From contig PNAE01000007.1 of the NCBI GenBank assembly GCA_003169895.1, positions 1,524,296 to 1,588,295 on the forward strand: a stretch of DNA of 64,000 nt. The letters run 5' to 3'. Positions 8,057 to 16,323 of this stretch are shown here, in pieces (position 1 is the first letter of the stretch; each line of letters opens with the position of its first letter). The position numbers were made by a program, and so were the translations under genes. The notes beneath the pieces are model-generated. The model made no database searches, was not told the origin of the DNA, and saw nothing but the letters and a program-made list of their open reading frames with translations. This stretch comes from Gemmatimonadota bacterium. GTDB lineage: Bacteria > Gemmatimonadota > Gemmatimonadetes > Gemmatimonadales > GWC2-71-9.

Positions 8057-10615
8057 TTACTGCCAGTACCCCAAGTCCCACGAACACGGCGGCGGCACCA
8101 GTCGGAGCCACTCCATTGCCGGCTCACCGATCGGAGCACCTGGTGGAATGTCCACTGACACGGCACGGGTCACCGGTATCGCGGGACGCGTGAGGAAGCG
8201 CCGGATATCGCTCGAAAGCAGTACCGTGCTGGCCTGGGTGGCCAGGTCACCCACAAACACTTGTTGCGCGAGTATCGCGGCGCGACGCTGCAGGGCCCAG
8301 GTGGCGAGGGCCCGCACCTCGGGCATCGCGGCGTTGCCCGCGAGGTCCATCAGCTGATCGATCACGACGCGCTCGATTGCGCGCTTGATTTCCCCCTGGT
8401 ACGGCGTGCGCGCCGAGGCGTTGAACGCGGTACCGATGAGCGTATCGATCACCTCGTCGAGCCCGGGGAGCCCAGGATCAAGCGCGTGCTGCTCCACCAT
8501 CCGCGCCGCGCGCTCCGGCGCGAGGATGTTTCCCGCCACGTGCTGTGCTGCCACCACCGCCGGAGTCACCGCGTCGAATGCCAGCCCGGTATTACGGGGA
8601 AAGAGTTCCCGGGTCATGCCGTATCCATACAGGCGCGGCGGAATCAGCTTGAGGAGCGTGTCGGATAGCGCGAGGGCTGACGGCGCCAGCGTGCGCATCA
8701 GCGCGGCGAGGGCAGCGCGCTGTTCCGGTCCCGACGCTCGGCGGAACGCCTGGCGTCCGTCGCCGCGGATGGTGTAGGTATAGTGAATTCCGCCGAGCAC
8801 GCTCGCAGCGGCTTCGACTTGGTACCGGTGGTGCAGGTAGAGCGGCACCAGCGTCTCCTCGATCTGCGCCATCGGCGTGCCGAGCGTGATGGCGTTGGCG
8901 CCGAAGGTGGCGAGCGCCACGCGACGCACCGCCATCATCCGATCGAGTTCTGTCGCGGCGTTCGTCCCATTGGACCACTGGTCGGCGCGCGGATTGACGT
9001 CGGTGTCCTGGTTGGTGAGAAAGCGGAGATCGTGGTCCCAGGCGCGATCGAGGATGTTGCGGAGTGCCTGCGCTTCATTGGTACCCCGCGGGAAGTCCTG
9101 GTAGCCGTAGGCGATCGCGACCTTGTCCCAGGCACCAATCCCGTCAGCGTATACCTGCGACGCGTCGAGGGTCCCATCCGCCTTGAGAGTGACCAGTGGT
9201 GATGGGTAGTCCATCACGCTGATGCGACCCGAGTCGCTGTCGTAGTAGTTGTGATCGAACCCAAGGCTGTGACCCACCTCGTGCGCCGCGAGCTGGCGCA
9301 GGCGCTGCAGCGACCAGGCCTGGATTTCCGGGACCTGCTCGTCTCCGTTCTTGTACGGTTGCAGCAGCCCCTCAGCGATCATCCAGTCCTGTTGCAGGCG
9401 CAGTGAACCCAAGGTGACCACACCCTTGAGTATCTCTCCGGTGCGCGGGTCGACCACGCCCCCGCCGTAACTCCAGCCACGAGTGGAACGGTGCACCCAG
9501 TTGATCATGTTGTAGCGGATGTCAAGCGGCGACGCTCCCGTCGGGAGCAGCTCCACGCGGAACGCATTGCGGTAACCTGCGGCTTCGAACGCCTGGTTCC
9601 ACCAGCGCGCACCGTCGAACAGCGCCGAGCGGATCGGCTCGGGGGTCCCGGGGTCGAGATAGTAGACGATCGGCTTGACCGGGTCACTCATCGATGCGGT
9701 GGGATCGACCTTCTTCAGCCGGTGACGGGGGATATAGCGAATCGTCATCGGCTGGCCCAGTGGAGCAGAGTAGTCGCGATACGCGAACTCGCCGAAGCCG
9801 GAACGCGGATCGAACGCACGCGGCGTGAATCCGGCGGTGTCGGGGAGTTCCACGAACGACTGGTGAATCCGGAGTGACGCCGCCTGCGCGGTCGCGGCCA
9901 CGTCACCCACGCCCTCGAAGTACCCGCCACCACCGCTACGCCCCCCAACTCCCGGTTGGAGCACGAAAGTGAGCTCGGCTTCCATTTCGGTGTTCTTGGG
10001 AAAATTCTGCGTCATCGCCATCGCGATGGTGCTGCGCGTCGGGTCGAGCTTGTAGCTCCCAGGTGTGAGGCGCTGCCCGAGGTTGTCGGAGTCGTGGAGG
10101 AGGAAGTCGTTCATCTCCACCAGCACCCGTCTGCCACTATCGCTTGCTGCAACTAGCGGGAAGCCCCAGAGCACGGAGCGGGCGAAGGCGTCGCGCACGC
10201 CGGCGATTTCGGCCGGGTTGTTGCTTGAGGAGCGGTAGCCGTAATTGGGCTGCACCATCAACACCTTCTGTCCCACCCGTTCGAAGCGCACGATGCGGGA
10301 TGCCGTGACCGTGGCCCGATCGAGGCCGATGTCGTTGGAACCGAGGCCGCTGGCGAGGCCCGCCATGTGGAGCACCTCGGTGTCCAGGCGCGGGATCTCC
10401 AGGTAGAGAGTGCCGGCGTCGGCGTCCCAGTAGAGCGGGAAGTAGCCGGGGAGCTTCTGCATCCCGGCAGTCTTCGCCTCGATGGTGGGCGTCGGGTACT
10501 TCCTGCCAATGGTGGAGTCCTGCGCTCGGCCCGGCGTGGTGACTGCGGCGAGGGCAACGAGTGCGGCTGACGCGGTGCACGCGAGCGGGACCACGCGTTG
10601 GGTCGCGGGGGACAT
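8057..10615 (-). CDS. Zinc-dependent metalloprotease, DUF5117/DUF4953 type
   Basis: I start this gene at the ATG at 10615, not at the track start. That ATG has a GAGG site five bases upstream and opens straight into a signal peptide (LACTASAALVALAAVTTPGRAQ). The mature part of about 820 residues contains the extended metzincin zinc motif AAHEVGHSLGFDHNYYDS, followed by SVMDYPSP, a Met-turn-like segment. The N-terminal half matches the DUF5117 region found in exported metalloproteases of Bacteroidota and Gemmatimonadota. The predicted role is protein degradation outside the cytoplasm. It is a single gene; the 360 bp upstream separates it from the divergent two-component operon. It contains one short Gly-rich stretch (GGRSGGGGYF). 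Confidence 0.88.
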   Translation of the reverse strand: MSPATQRVVPLACTASAALVALAAVTTPGRAQDSTIGRKYPTPTIEAKTAGMQKLPGYFPLYWDADAGTLYLEIPRLDTEVLHMAGLASGLGSNDIGLDRATVTASRIVRFERVGQKVLMVQPNYGYRSSSNNPAEIAGVRDAFARSVLWGFPLVAASDSGRRVLVEMNDFLLHDSDNLGQRLTPGSYKLDPTRSTIAMAMTQNFPKNTEMEAELTFVLQPGVGGRSGGGGYFEGVGDVAATAQAASLRIHQSFVELPDTAGFTPRAFDPRSGFGEFAYRDYSAPLGQPMTIRYIPRHRLKKVDPTASMSDPVKPIVYYLDPGTPEPIRSALFDGARWWNQAFEAAGYRNAFRVELLPTGASPLDIRYNMINWVHRSTRGWSYGGGVVDPRTGEILKGVVTLGSLRLQQDWMIAEGLLQPYKNGDEQVPEIQAWSLQRLRQLAAHEVGHSLGFDHNYYDSDSGRISVMDYPSPLVTLKADGTLDASQVYADGIGAWDKVAIAYGYQDFPRGTNEAQALRNILDRAWDHDLRFLTNQDTDVNPRADQWSNGTNAATELDRMMAVRRVALATFGANAITLGTPMAQIEETLVPLYLHHRYQVEAAASVLGGIHYTYTIRGDGRQAFRRASGPEQRAALAALMRTLAPSALALSDTLLKLIPPRLYGYGMTRELFPRNTGLAFDAVTPAVVAAQHVAGNILAPERAARMVEQHALDPGLPGLDEVIDTLIGTAFNASARTPYQGEIKRAIERVVIDQLMDLAGNAAMPEVRALATWALQRRAAILAQQVFVGDLATQASTVLLSSDIRRFLTRPAIPVTRAVSVDIPPGAPIGEPAMEWLRLVPPPCSWDLGYWQ

Positions 10616-10975
10616 GGGAACCTCGTGGTGCGGACAGGCCGCGATTGGGCGCGGCCGAAGGGGGTGCGGCGGAAAGGTGCGGCGCGGGTGGGGAAGGCGC
10701 AATTGTCGGCGGGGCTTCTCATCGCTCGCCAGTTAGTGGCCCCCCACACCCACCCCGGTCGAGGGCGAACCGGGACAGGTGGGCACGCTGTGGGTGGACG
10801 AGAACCGCGCCGCGTAGACTGGCCGTCCCACACGCTACTGCCCACCGTTCATCCCGGGGAACTGGGATTTCACCTAGGTTTCACCCCCTAGGGTTTTCCC
10901 TAGTTCCCTAGTCATCGTCCAGTTCGTAACGTGCGGTAGTCCACAACCCCTCACACCGCGAACAGGAGCTTCCGC
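10616..10975. other. Divergent intergenic region with regulatory repeats
   Basis: This 360-bp spacer lies between the divergent metalloprotease and the CPPxC/two-component operon. I see no credible gene: the listed ORFs are low-complexity and overlap one another. The only structured part is a cluster of CCTAG-containing repeats near its right end, listed separately. Confidence 0.7.
10873..10911. promoter_or_regulatory. Cluster of four CCTAG(G) repeats upstream of the CPPxC operon
   Basis: Within 39 bp there are CCTAGG, CCCTAGGG, CCCTAG and CCCTAG. The first two are perfect palindromes. Centre-to-centre spacing is about 14, 11 and 8 bases, so it shrinks toward the gene. The array ends 64 bp before the ATG at 10976, which is where a transcription factor could act on that promoter. 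No clear -35/-10 pair was identified next to it. Function as an operator is inferred from repetition and position only. Confidence 0.45.
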
Positions 10976-11344
10976 ATGAGCACCGATCCGCACGCCATCC
11001 CGGTCCAGGACGCCGCCGCGCTGACCATGCGCTGGCGCAGGAACCGCCCCCTGAGCAGCATCAACGGCGGCCGTTTCGACCGCGTCGCCCTCGACAACCT
11101 GCTGTCGCAGCCCGGTTGCGAGGGCATCCGCATCTACCTCGGCCTCCACGATCCGAGCGATCCGGCGCACGCGAAGGACGGCAGCCTGTGGACCTTCGTG
11201 CTCGTGGGCACCGACGCCGACGGCAACGACATGATTCCGCCGCAATCGGCCAGGACTGGCGACTCCGGCGGCGGCACTTCACAGAATCCCGTGATGTGCC
11301 CGCCGTCATGCGGGAACCCCGGCCCCCTCAACACGCCTCCTTGA
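10976..11344 (+). CDS. Small conserved protein with C-terminal CPPxC tail
   Basis: A 122-residue protein with a good ribosome site (ACAGGAG) ahead of the ATG. There is no signal peptide. A globular N-terminal part contains RIYLGLHD and LWTFVLVGTDADGNDM, followed by a flexible Ser/Gly stretch and the tail MCPPSCGNPGPLN. From memory, small uncharacterised proteins with a similar RIYLGL...VGTDxxGND core and a CPPxC tail also occur in Bacteroidota; this has not been checked by search. It is the first gene of a run that continues with a membrane protein, a histidine kinase and a response regulator, all overlapping. A role as ligand, sensor accessory or modified peptide of that system is plausible but inferred. 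Confidence 0.7.
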   Translation: MSTDPHAIPVQDAAALTMRWRRNRPLSSINGGRFDRVALDNLLSQPGCEGIRIYLGLHDPSDPAHAKDGSLWTFVLVGTDADGNDMIPPQSARTGDSGGGTSQNPVMCPPSCGNPGPLNTPP

Positions 11345-12006
11345 CACTGCCGGCGTGGGACTGGCTGGCGGGATACGGCGACCTGGCAGTCGAGCTGGGC
11401 GGCCTTGGTGTCGGCATCGCCCGTTGGCCCCGGCTCGCCCGGGGCCAACGCGTCATTGCCACCTGGCTCGGCGCCAGCGCCGTGTTCGACATCGCGGCAC
11501 TCATCGCCTCGCGCCGTTGGCACAACGCCCAGCCCGTTGCCCGATTGTGGTTCGTCACCTGTGTCGTGCTCGCGGTCGAAGCGTTGGCCGCGTACCAACA
11601 CAGCCGCCAACGCGCCGTGGTTCTCCGATGGCTAATGGCGGGGTACGTGATTGCCTGGCTCATCCTGGTCGCAACGATCGAACCCATCGACCAGTACTCC
11701 ACTTACTCGGCGCCGCTGCATGCACTCGTGGTGCTTGGCGCCGCGGTGATGACGGTGTTCCGACGAGTATCGTTGGGCCGGCGCGATCTACTCGGCGATC
11801 CGGGGTTCCTGATCGGCGTCGGCTTGAGTGCTTACGCCGTACCTGAAGCCTTCCGAACGCTCGTCGCGCAGCTGTGGAGCAACGACCTCCCCCAGCGCGG
11901 CATACTCTACTATGCCATGTCCAACGGCGTCAGCGCCCTTGCGTCACTGGTATTGATCAGCGCGTTGCTCGTTCGCGTTGCTCCTTCACTGGAGCACTCC
12001 ACGTGA
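11308..12006 (+). CDS. Multi-pass integral membrane protein of two-component operon
   Basis: About 232 residues with six or seven hydrophobic segments (for example VIATWLGASAVFDIAALIA, LWFVTCVVLAVEALAAY, LMAGYVIAWLILVATIE and ASLVLISALLVRV). No catalytic motif was recognised. The start is uncertain. ATG 11308 overlaps the preceding gene by 37 bases, while TTG 11341 would overlap its stop as TTGA and remove only 11 residues. The 3' end overlaps the GTG of the histidine kinase gene by four bases, so all these genes are translated from one message. It probably serves as membrane sensor or partner of the kinase, which itself has only one membrane helix and almost no extracytoplasmic part. Confidence 0.7.
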   Translation: MREPRPPQHASLTLPAWDWLAGYGDLAVELGGLGVGIARWPRLARGQRVIATWLGASAVFDIAALIASRRWHNAQPVARLWFVTCVVLAVEALAAYQHSRQRAVVLRWLMAGYVIAWLILVATIEPIDQYSTYSAPLHALVVLGAAVMTVFRRVSLGRRDLLGDPGFLIGVGLSAYAVPEAFRTLVAQLWSNDLPQRGILYYAMSNGVSALASLVLISALLVRVAPSLEHST

Positions 12007-12755
12007 TATCGACCGTCGACAAACAGCTCGCGATCACGCTCATCGTCGTCACATTCGTCGTCATTGCGGCGCTGCTTCTGGTCGTGCTGGTGGGATCCAC
12101 GATTCGACAGCAGCGGCGCTACCTCCGCACCCGCCAACACCTCGGTGGACGTCTCCTGACCGCGCAGGATGAGGAACGCGCCGCGATCGCGCGGGAACTC
12201 CACGATGACAGTGTACAGAGACTCATCGCCTGCGCTACGCGACTGCGTGCGAGTGATGCCGCAGTCGCGCTGCCCGTCGCTGACGAGCTGGATCGGTTGG
12301 TGAACGACTTGCGCGGCCTGGCCCGCGGCATCCATCCGTCGATCGTCGACCATGTCGGGCTCGGTCCAGCACTCGCCGAGCTGAGTGCATCTTTCGCTCA
12401 GCGGGAGAGTATGTTCGTGCAATACGCCGGTCCGGCGGTGCCTGATCAGTTGTCGCCGGGCGAGCGACTCGCGTTCTACCGTGTGGCGCAGGAGGCCCTT
12501 GGCAACGTTGCTCGGCACGCCGGCATTGACCGCGCGCGGATGCAGTTGAGCTGCGAGCCGCGCCACACGCGTTTGGTCATCGAAGATGACGGGAAGGGCT
12601 TCGATCGCCGCCACGTCGACACGGGTCCCGGGATCGGCATTAGTTCGATGCGTGAACGCCTGGCCATCCTCGGTGGCGTGTTGGAGGTGGAAGGTTCGCC
12701 CGGGTCCGGTACCCGCGTCATCGCGACCCTGCCTCGCTTGAAGGCCCCACCCTGA
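12003..12755 (+). CDS. Sensor histidine kinase, NarL/DesK type (HisKA_3)
   Basis: A 250-residue kinase starting at GTG 12003, which overlaps the previous stop as GTGA. One N-terminal membrane helix (ITLIVVTFVVIAALLLVVLVG) is followed at once by the HisKA_3 dimerisation helix with the phosphoacceptor His in RAAIARELHDDSVQRL. The ATP-binding domain then shows an N-box (QEALGNVARHA), a G1 box (DDGKGF) and a G2 box (GIGISSMRERL). It should autophosphorylate and pass phosphate to the LuxR-type regulator encoded next. The kinase has practically no sensor domain, so signal input is probably supplied by the membrane protein upstream, by the CPPxC protein, or by both. Confidence 0.92.
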   Translation: MISTVDKQLAITLIVVTFVVIAALLLVVLVGSTIRQQRRYLRTRQHLGGRLLTAQDEERAAIARELHDDSVQRLIACATRLRASDAAVALPVADELDRLVNDLRGLARGIHPSIVDHVGLGPALAELSASFAQRESMFVQYAGPAVPDQLSPGERLAFYRVAQEALGNVARHAGIDRARMQLSCEPRHTRLVIEDDGKGFDRRHVDTGPGIGISSMRERLAILGGVLEVEGSPGSGTRVIATLPRLKAPP

Positions 12756-13387
12756 GGCGCCGCGCGGCAGTCCTGGTTGCGGATGATCACGCTGTGGTGG
12801 CCGAGGCGCTCGCCGCCTCGCTCGCCCGGTGGTTCCAGGTCGTCGGCACCGTCACGAACCTCGCTCGCCTGGACGGGGAGATCGCCGTCAAGTCCCCGGA
12901 TGTGGTGCTGCTCGACCTTGAATTCGGGAAGACCAGTGCGCTGACCATACTGGCGGGTCTCGTGGACCGCTATCCCGCCACGAAGTTCGTGATTCTCACG
13001 GCATTTTTGGAGCCGGTGCTGGCGGACGCCGCGTTACGCGCAGGTGCGGTGGCCTATGTGGTCAAGGAATCGGCGGCGTCCGAGCTGCGGGTCGCAATCG
13101 ACGAGGCGGTCGCCGGGCGCACCTATCTCACGCCACTCATGCAAGTGCGTGGTGCGGGCGGCGCTGCTGCGCTTCCCGGGGCGACCGGCGTGACGCTATC
13201 GGACCGTCAACGCAGCATTCTCGGATTGCTCAGGCAGGGGCTGACGTATCGCAACATCGCCGGACGCTTGCGGATATCCACCAAGACGGTTGAGTATCAT
13301 ATCGACATGCTCGGGCGACGCTTGGGCGTCAGCGGAAAGGCCCAGCTCATTCGTTGGTCGGAACAGTTCTTTCGAGACGAGCCTTAG
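12752..13387 (+). CDS. Response regulator, LuxR/NarL family (apparent CTG start)
   Basis: The ORF track begins at GTG 12794, but that cuts off the acidic pocket of the receiver domain. The same frame upstream reads AAVLVADDHAVVAEAL, which is needed for phosphorylation chemistry. No in-frame ATG, GTG or TTG is found there. CTG at 12752 is the best candidate: it overlaps the kinase stop (CTGA) and is preceded by GAAGG at 12740-12744 with a 7-base spacer. The receiver domain shows the phosphoacceptor Asp in VVLLDLEF, Thr in VILTAF and Lys in VVKES. The C-terminal LuxR helix-turn-helix is SDRQRSILGLLRQGLTYRNI, then TKTVEYHIDML. It is probably the output of the upstream kinase, acting on DNA, possibly on the CCTAG array. 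Confidence 0.85.
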   Translation: MRRRAAVLVADDHAVVAEALAASLARWFQVVGTVTNLARLDGEIAVKSPDVVLLDLEFGKTSALTILAGLVDRYPATKFVILTAFLEPVLADAALRAGAVAYVVKESAASELRVAIDEAVAGRTYLTPLMQVRGAGGAAALPGATGVTLSDRQRSILGLLRQGLTYRNIAGRLRISTKTVEYHIDMLGRRLGVSGKAQLIRWSEQFFRDEP

Positions 13388-13432
13388 CACAATTACCTCA
13401 ACGACGCCGCCTTTGGCAGAAATGGGTGGGGG

Positions 13433-16189
13433 ATGCGCATGAACACGCTTCGTGGCGTCGGTCTCGCGGCTTGCCTTGCGACACCGCTGACCGCTCAGGC
13501 CCAGACCAGGACTCCGCTCACCGCGACCGGCCTGCGCGTCGAGTACCGCGTCAATCCCGTCGGCACCGACGCCGTCCACCCGCGCCTCAGCTGGCGACTC
13601 GAGAGCAGCGAGCGCAACACGGTCCAGGCGGCGTACCAGGTTCAGGTCACCACCGATTCGAACGACTTCCGCACCGGTCGCCACGTCTTCTGGGACTCCG
13701 GCAAGGTCCCCACGGACGCGTCGCTCTTTCAGCCATACGGCGGCCCGCAGCTTCGCTCGCGCATCCGTTACTACTGGCATGTGCGCGTCTGGGATGCTCG
13801 CGGACATACCTCGCCATGGAGCAACGCCGCCTTCTGGGAAACCGGGCTCCTCGACCGCAGCGACTGGACGTCGCAGTGGATTGGTCCACCGGCTTCCGCC
13901 CACGACTCGGCCGGCGCGCCCGCGCCGATGTTCCGTCGCGGCTTCGATGTGAAGGGAAGGGTTCTCTCTGCGCGGATTTACATCACGAGTCGCGGTCTGT
14001 ACGAACTGCATCTCAACGGCCACCGCATCGGCGACGACCTGTTCACCCCAGGCTGGACCAGCTATCACACGCGTCTGCAATACCAGACCTACGACGTCAC
14101 CAGCGATCTCGTCCCCGGCGGGAACGCCATCGGCGTCATCCTCGGCGACGGTTGGTATCGTGGCTATCTCGGCTTCGACGGTCGCAAGAACGACTACGGC
14201 ACTACCGTCGCATTGCTGATGCAGCTGGAGATCCACTACGCCGATGGTCGCACCGTGCGCGTCACGTCCGATGGTGCGTGGAAGACGGCCACCGGCCCGA
14301 TCCGCTTCGCCGATATCTATCGCGGCGAGACGTACGACGCGCGCCTGGAACGTGCCGGCTGGTCGACCGCTCCCTACAACGACCGCGACTGGCAACCGGT
14401 CGCGCTCGCCCAGGCCACGACGGCAGCACTCGTGGCTCCGGTATCGGAGCCGGTGCGTCGCACCCAGATCGTGAAGCCGGTGGCCATCCTCAAGTCCCCG
14501 TCGAGCGAGACCTTGTTCGACCTGGGCCAGAACATCACCGGCTGGGTGCGCCTGCGCGTACGAGGGCGCGCTGGTACCACCATCACCCTGCGTCACGGCG
14601 AAGTGCTCGACACGGCCGGTAACCTCTACACCGCAAACCTCCGTGCTGCGGACCAGACTGACCGCTACATCCTCAAGGGCGACGGCGACGAAGTGTACGA
14701 GCCGCATTTCACCTATCACGGCTTCCGCTACGTCTCCGTTGCGGGACTAAGCACTCCGCCAACGCTCGAAACGATCACCGGCATCGTAGTGCATACTGAC
14801 TTGGCCGAGACGGGGGCGTTCGAGACGTCGGACACGATGATCAACCGGTTGCAGCAGAACATCGTCTGGGGCCAGCGCGGCAACTTCCTCGATGTCCCCA
14901 CCGACTGTCCGCAGCGCGACGAACGCCTCGGCTGGACCGGCGACGCGCAGGTCTTTGCGCGCACCGCCAGCTTCAACATGAATGTGTCGGGCTTCTTCGC
15001 GAAGTGGCTCGCCGATCTCGCCGCCGATCAGTATCCCGGCGGCAGCGTCCCCTGGGTGATTCCCAATCCGCTGGGCGGCGATTCCATGCGCCTTGCGTCG
15101 ACGGCCGGCTGGTCTGACGCGTCGACGGTGGTGCCGTGGACGATGTACCTCATGTATGGCGATCGCGGTGCGCTCGAGCGCCAATTCGAGAGCATGCGGC
15201 GGTGGGTGGACTACGCCCGGCGCCGCGCGGGCCCCACACTGATCTGGAGGACGGGGGGCTTTGGCGACTGGCTCGCCCTGCACAGCGACGACGCCTCGTA
15301 TCCGGGGGCGACGACCGGCAAGGATTTCATCGCGACGGCCTATATGGCGCACTCCGCCGACCTCGTGGCGCGCGCGGCGGCAGTGCTCGGGCGCCAGGAC
15401 GACGCGCGAGAGTACCGGACGCTCTTCAACCAGGTGCGCGACGCGTTCCAGCGCGAGTTCGTCTCGCCGAACGGGCGGGTGAGCGAGAACACCCAGACGG
15501 CCTATGCACTTGCGCTCAACTTCGGCCTTCTGACCGACGCCGAGATGGCTGGCGCTGCCCAACGGCTGGTTGATGACATCCGCGCGCACGACGGGCACCT
15601 CACCACCGGCTTTCTTGGCACGCCGGAGCTGACCCACGCGCTGTCGCGCAACGGGCACGTGGACGCCGCATACGCGCTGCTGATGCAGCGCACCTATCCG
15701 TCCTGGTTGTACCCGATCACGCGCGGCGCCACCACGATGTGGGAGCGCTGGGACGGTATCCGCCCGGATGGTTCGTTCGAGGATGTGTCGATGAACTCAT
15801 TCAATCACTACGCCTTCGGGGCGATAGGTGACTGGATGTATCGCGTCATCGGCGGGATCGACGTCGATCCGGAGGCACCCGGTTACAAGCACACGATCAT
15901 AGCACCCCGGCCGGGTGGCGGATTGACGAGGGCTCACACGGTGCTCGAAACCGGGTATGGCAAGCTCGCGACCGCGTGGTACCTCGACGGCACTGCGTTC
16001 GTCCTCGACGTTACGGTTCCCGCCAACACGTCGGCGTCGGTCACGCTCTGGAATGCGAACGCGGACAACGCAACCGAATCCGGCTTGCCGTTGCGCCAGG
16101 TGCCAGGCGTGCGATCGGTGCAGCAGCGCGGCAACGACGTGACGTTGGACGTGGGGTCGGGAACGTATTCGTTTCGGGTGCGCGGCTAG
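13433..16189 (+). CDS. Alpha-L-rhamnosidase (GH78)
   Basis: A 918-residue secreted enzyme. A signal peptide (GVGLAACLATPLTAQAQ) is followed by the beta-sandwich domains of GH78 (HPRLSWRLES; ARIYITSRGLYELHLNG). The (alpha/alpha)6 catalytic barrel follows, with the family hallmark DVPTDCPQRDERLGWTGDAQ and the segment TMWERWDG, then a C-terminal beta-sandwich. It hydrolyses terminal alpha-L-rhamnose from plant or bacterial glycans. Start choice is between ATG 13433 and ATG 13439, both just after a GGGGG stretch. It follows the two-component operon with a 45-bp gap, so it could be read through from it or be one of its targets. Length and domain order are normal for the family. Confidence 0.93.
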   Translation: MRMNTLRGVGLAACLATPLTAQAQTRTPLTATGLRVEYRVNPVGTDAVHPRLSWRLESSERNTVQAAYQVQVTTDSNDFRTGRHVFWDSGKVPTDASLFQPYGGPQLRSRIRYYWHVRVWDARGHTSPWSNAAFWETGLLDRSDWTSQWIGPPASAHDSAGAPAPMFRRGFDVKGRVLSARIYITSRGLYELHLNGHRIGDDLFTPGWTSYHTRLQYQTYDVTSDLVPGGNAIGVILGDGWYRGYLGFDGRKNDYGTTVALLMQLEIHYADGRTVRVTSDGAWKTATGPIRFADIYRGETYDARLERAGWSTAPYNDRDWQPVALAQATTAALVAPVSEPVRRTQIVKPVAILKSPSSETLFDLGQNITGWVRLRVRGRAGTTITLRHGEVLDTAGNLYTANLRAADQTDRYILKGDGDEVYEPHFTYHGFRYVSVAGLSTPPTLETITGIVVHTDLAETGAFETSDTMINRLQQNIVWGQRGNFLDVPTDCPQRDERLGWTGDAQVFARTASFNMNVSGFFAKWLADLAADQYPGGSVPWVIPNPLGGDSMRLASTAGWSDASTVVPWTMYLMYGDRGALERQFESMRRWVDYARRRAGPTLIWRTGGFGDWLALHSDDASYPGATTGKDFIATAYMAHSADLVARAAAVLGRQDDAREYRTLFNQVRDAFQREFVSPNGRVSENTQTAYALALNFGLLTDAEMAGAAQRLVDDIRAHDGHLTTGFLGTPELTHALSRNGHVDAAYALLMQRTYPSWLYPITRGATTMWERWDGIRPDGSFEDVSMNSFNHYAFGAIGDWMYRVIGGIDVDPEAPGYKHTIIAPRPGGGLTRAHTVLETGYGKLATAWYLDGTAFVLDVTVPANTSASVTLWNANADNATESGLPLRQVPGVRSVQQRGNDVTLDVGSGTYSFRVRG

Positions 16190-16323
16190 CGTCGGTCGGC
16201 TTAGGAGTCAGACCCCCCCGCCGGCACCTGGATCACGAGCGAGGAACGCACGCCGGATCACCGCGCAACCTTTTCCGCGCCCGCTCCATCCAATAGTTCG
16301 ATGCCTGCCAGACCCAGGAACAG

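Noticed and set aside
16200-16235. TAGGAGTCAGACCCC-like sequence before the DUF5916 gene, reminiscent of REP-type repeats
   Set aside because: Only one copy was noticed and it has no partner arm, so there is no support for a repeat element.
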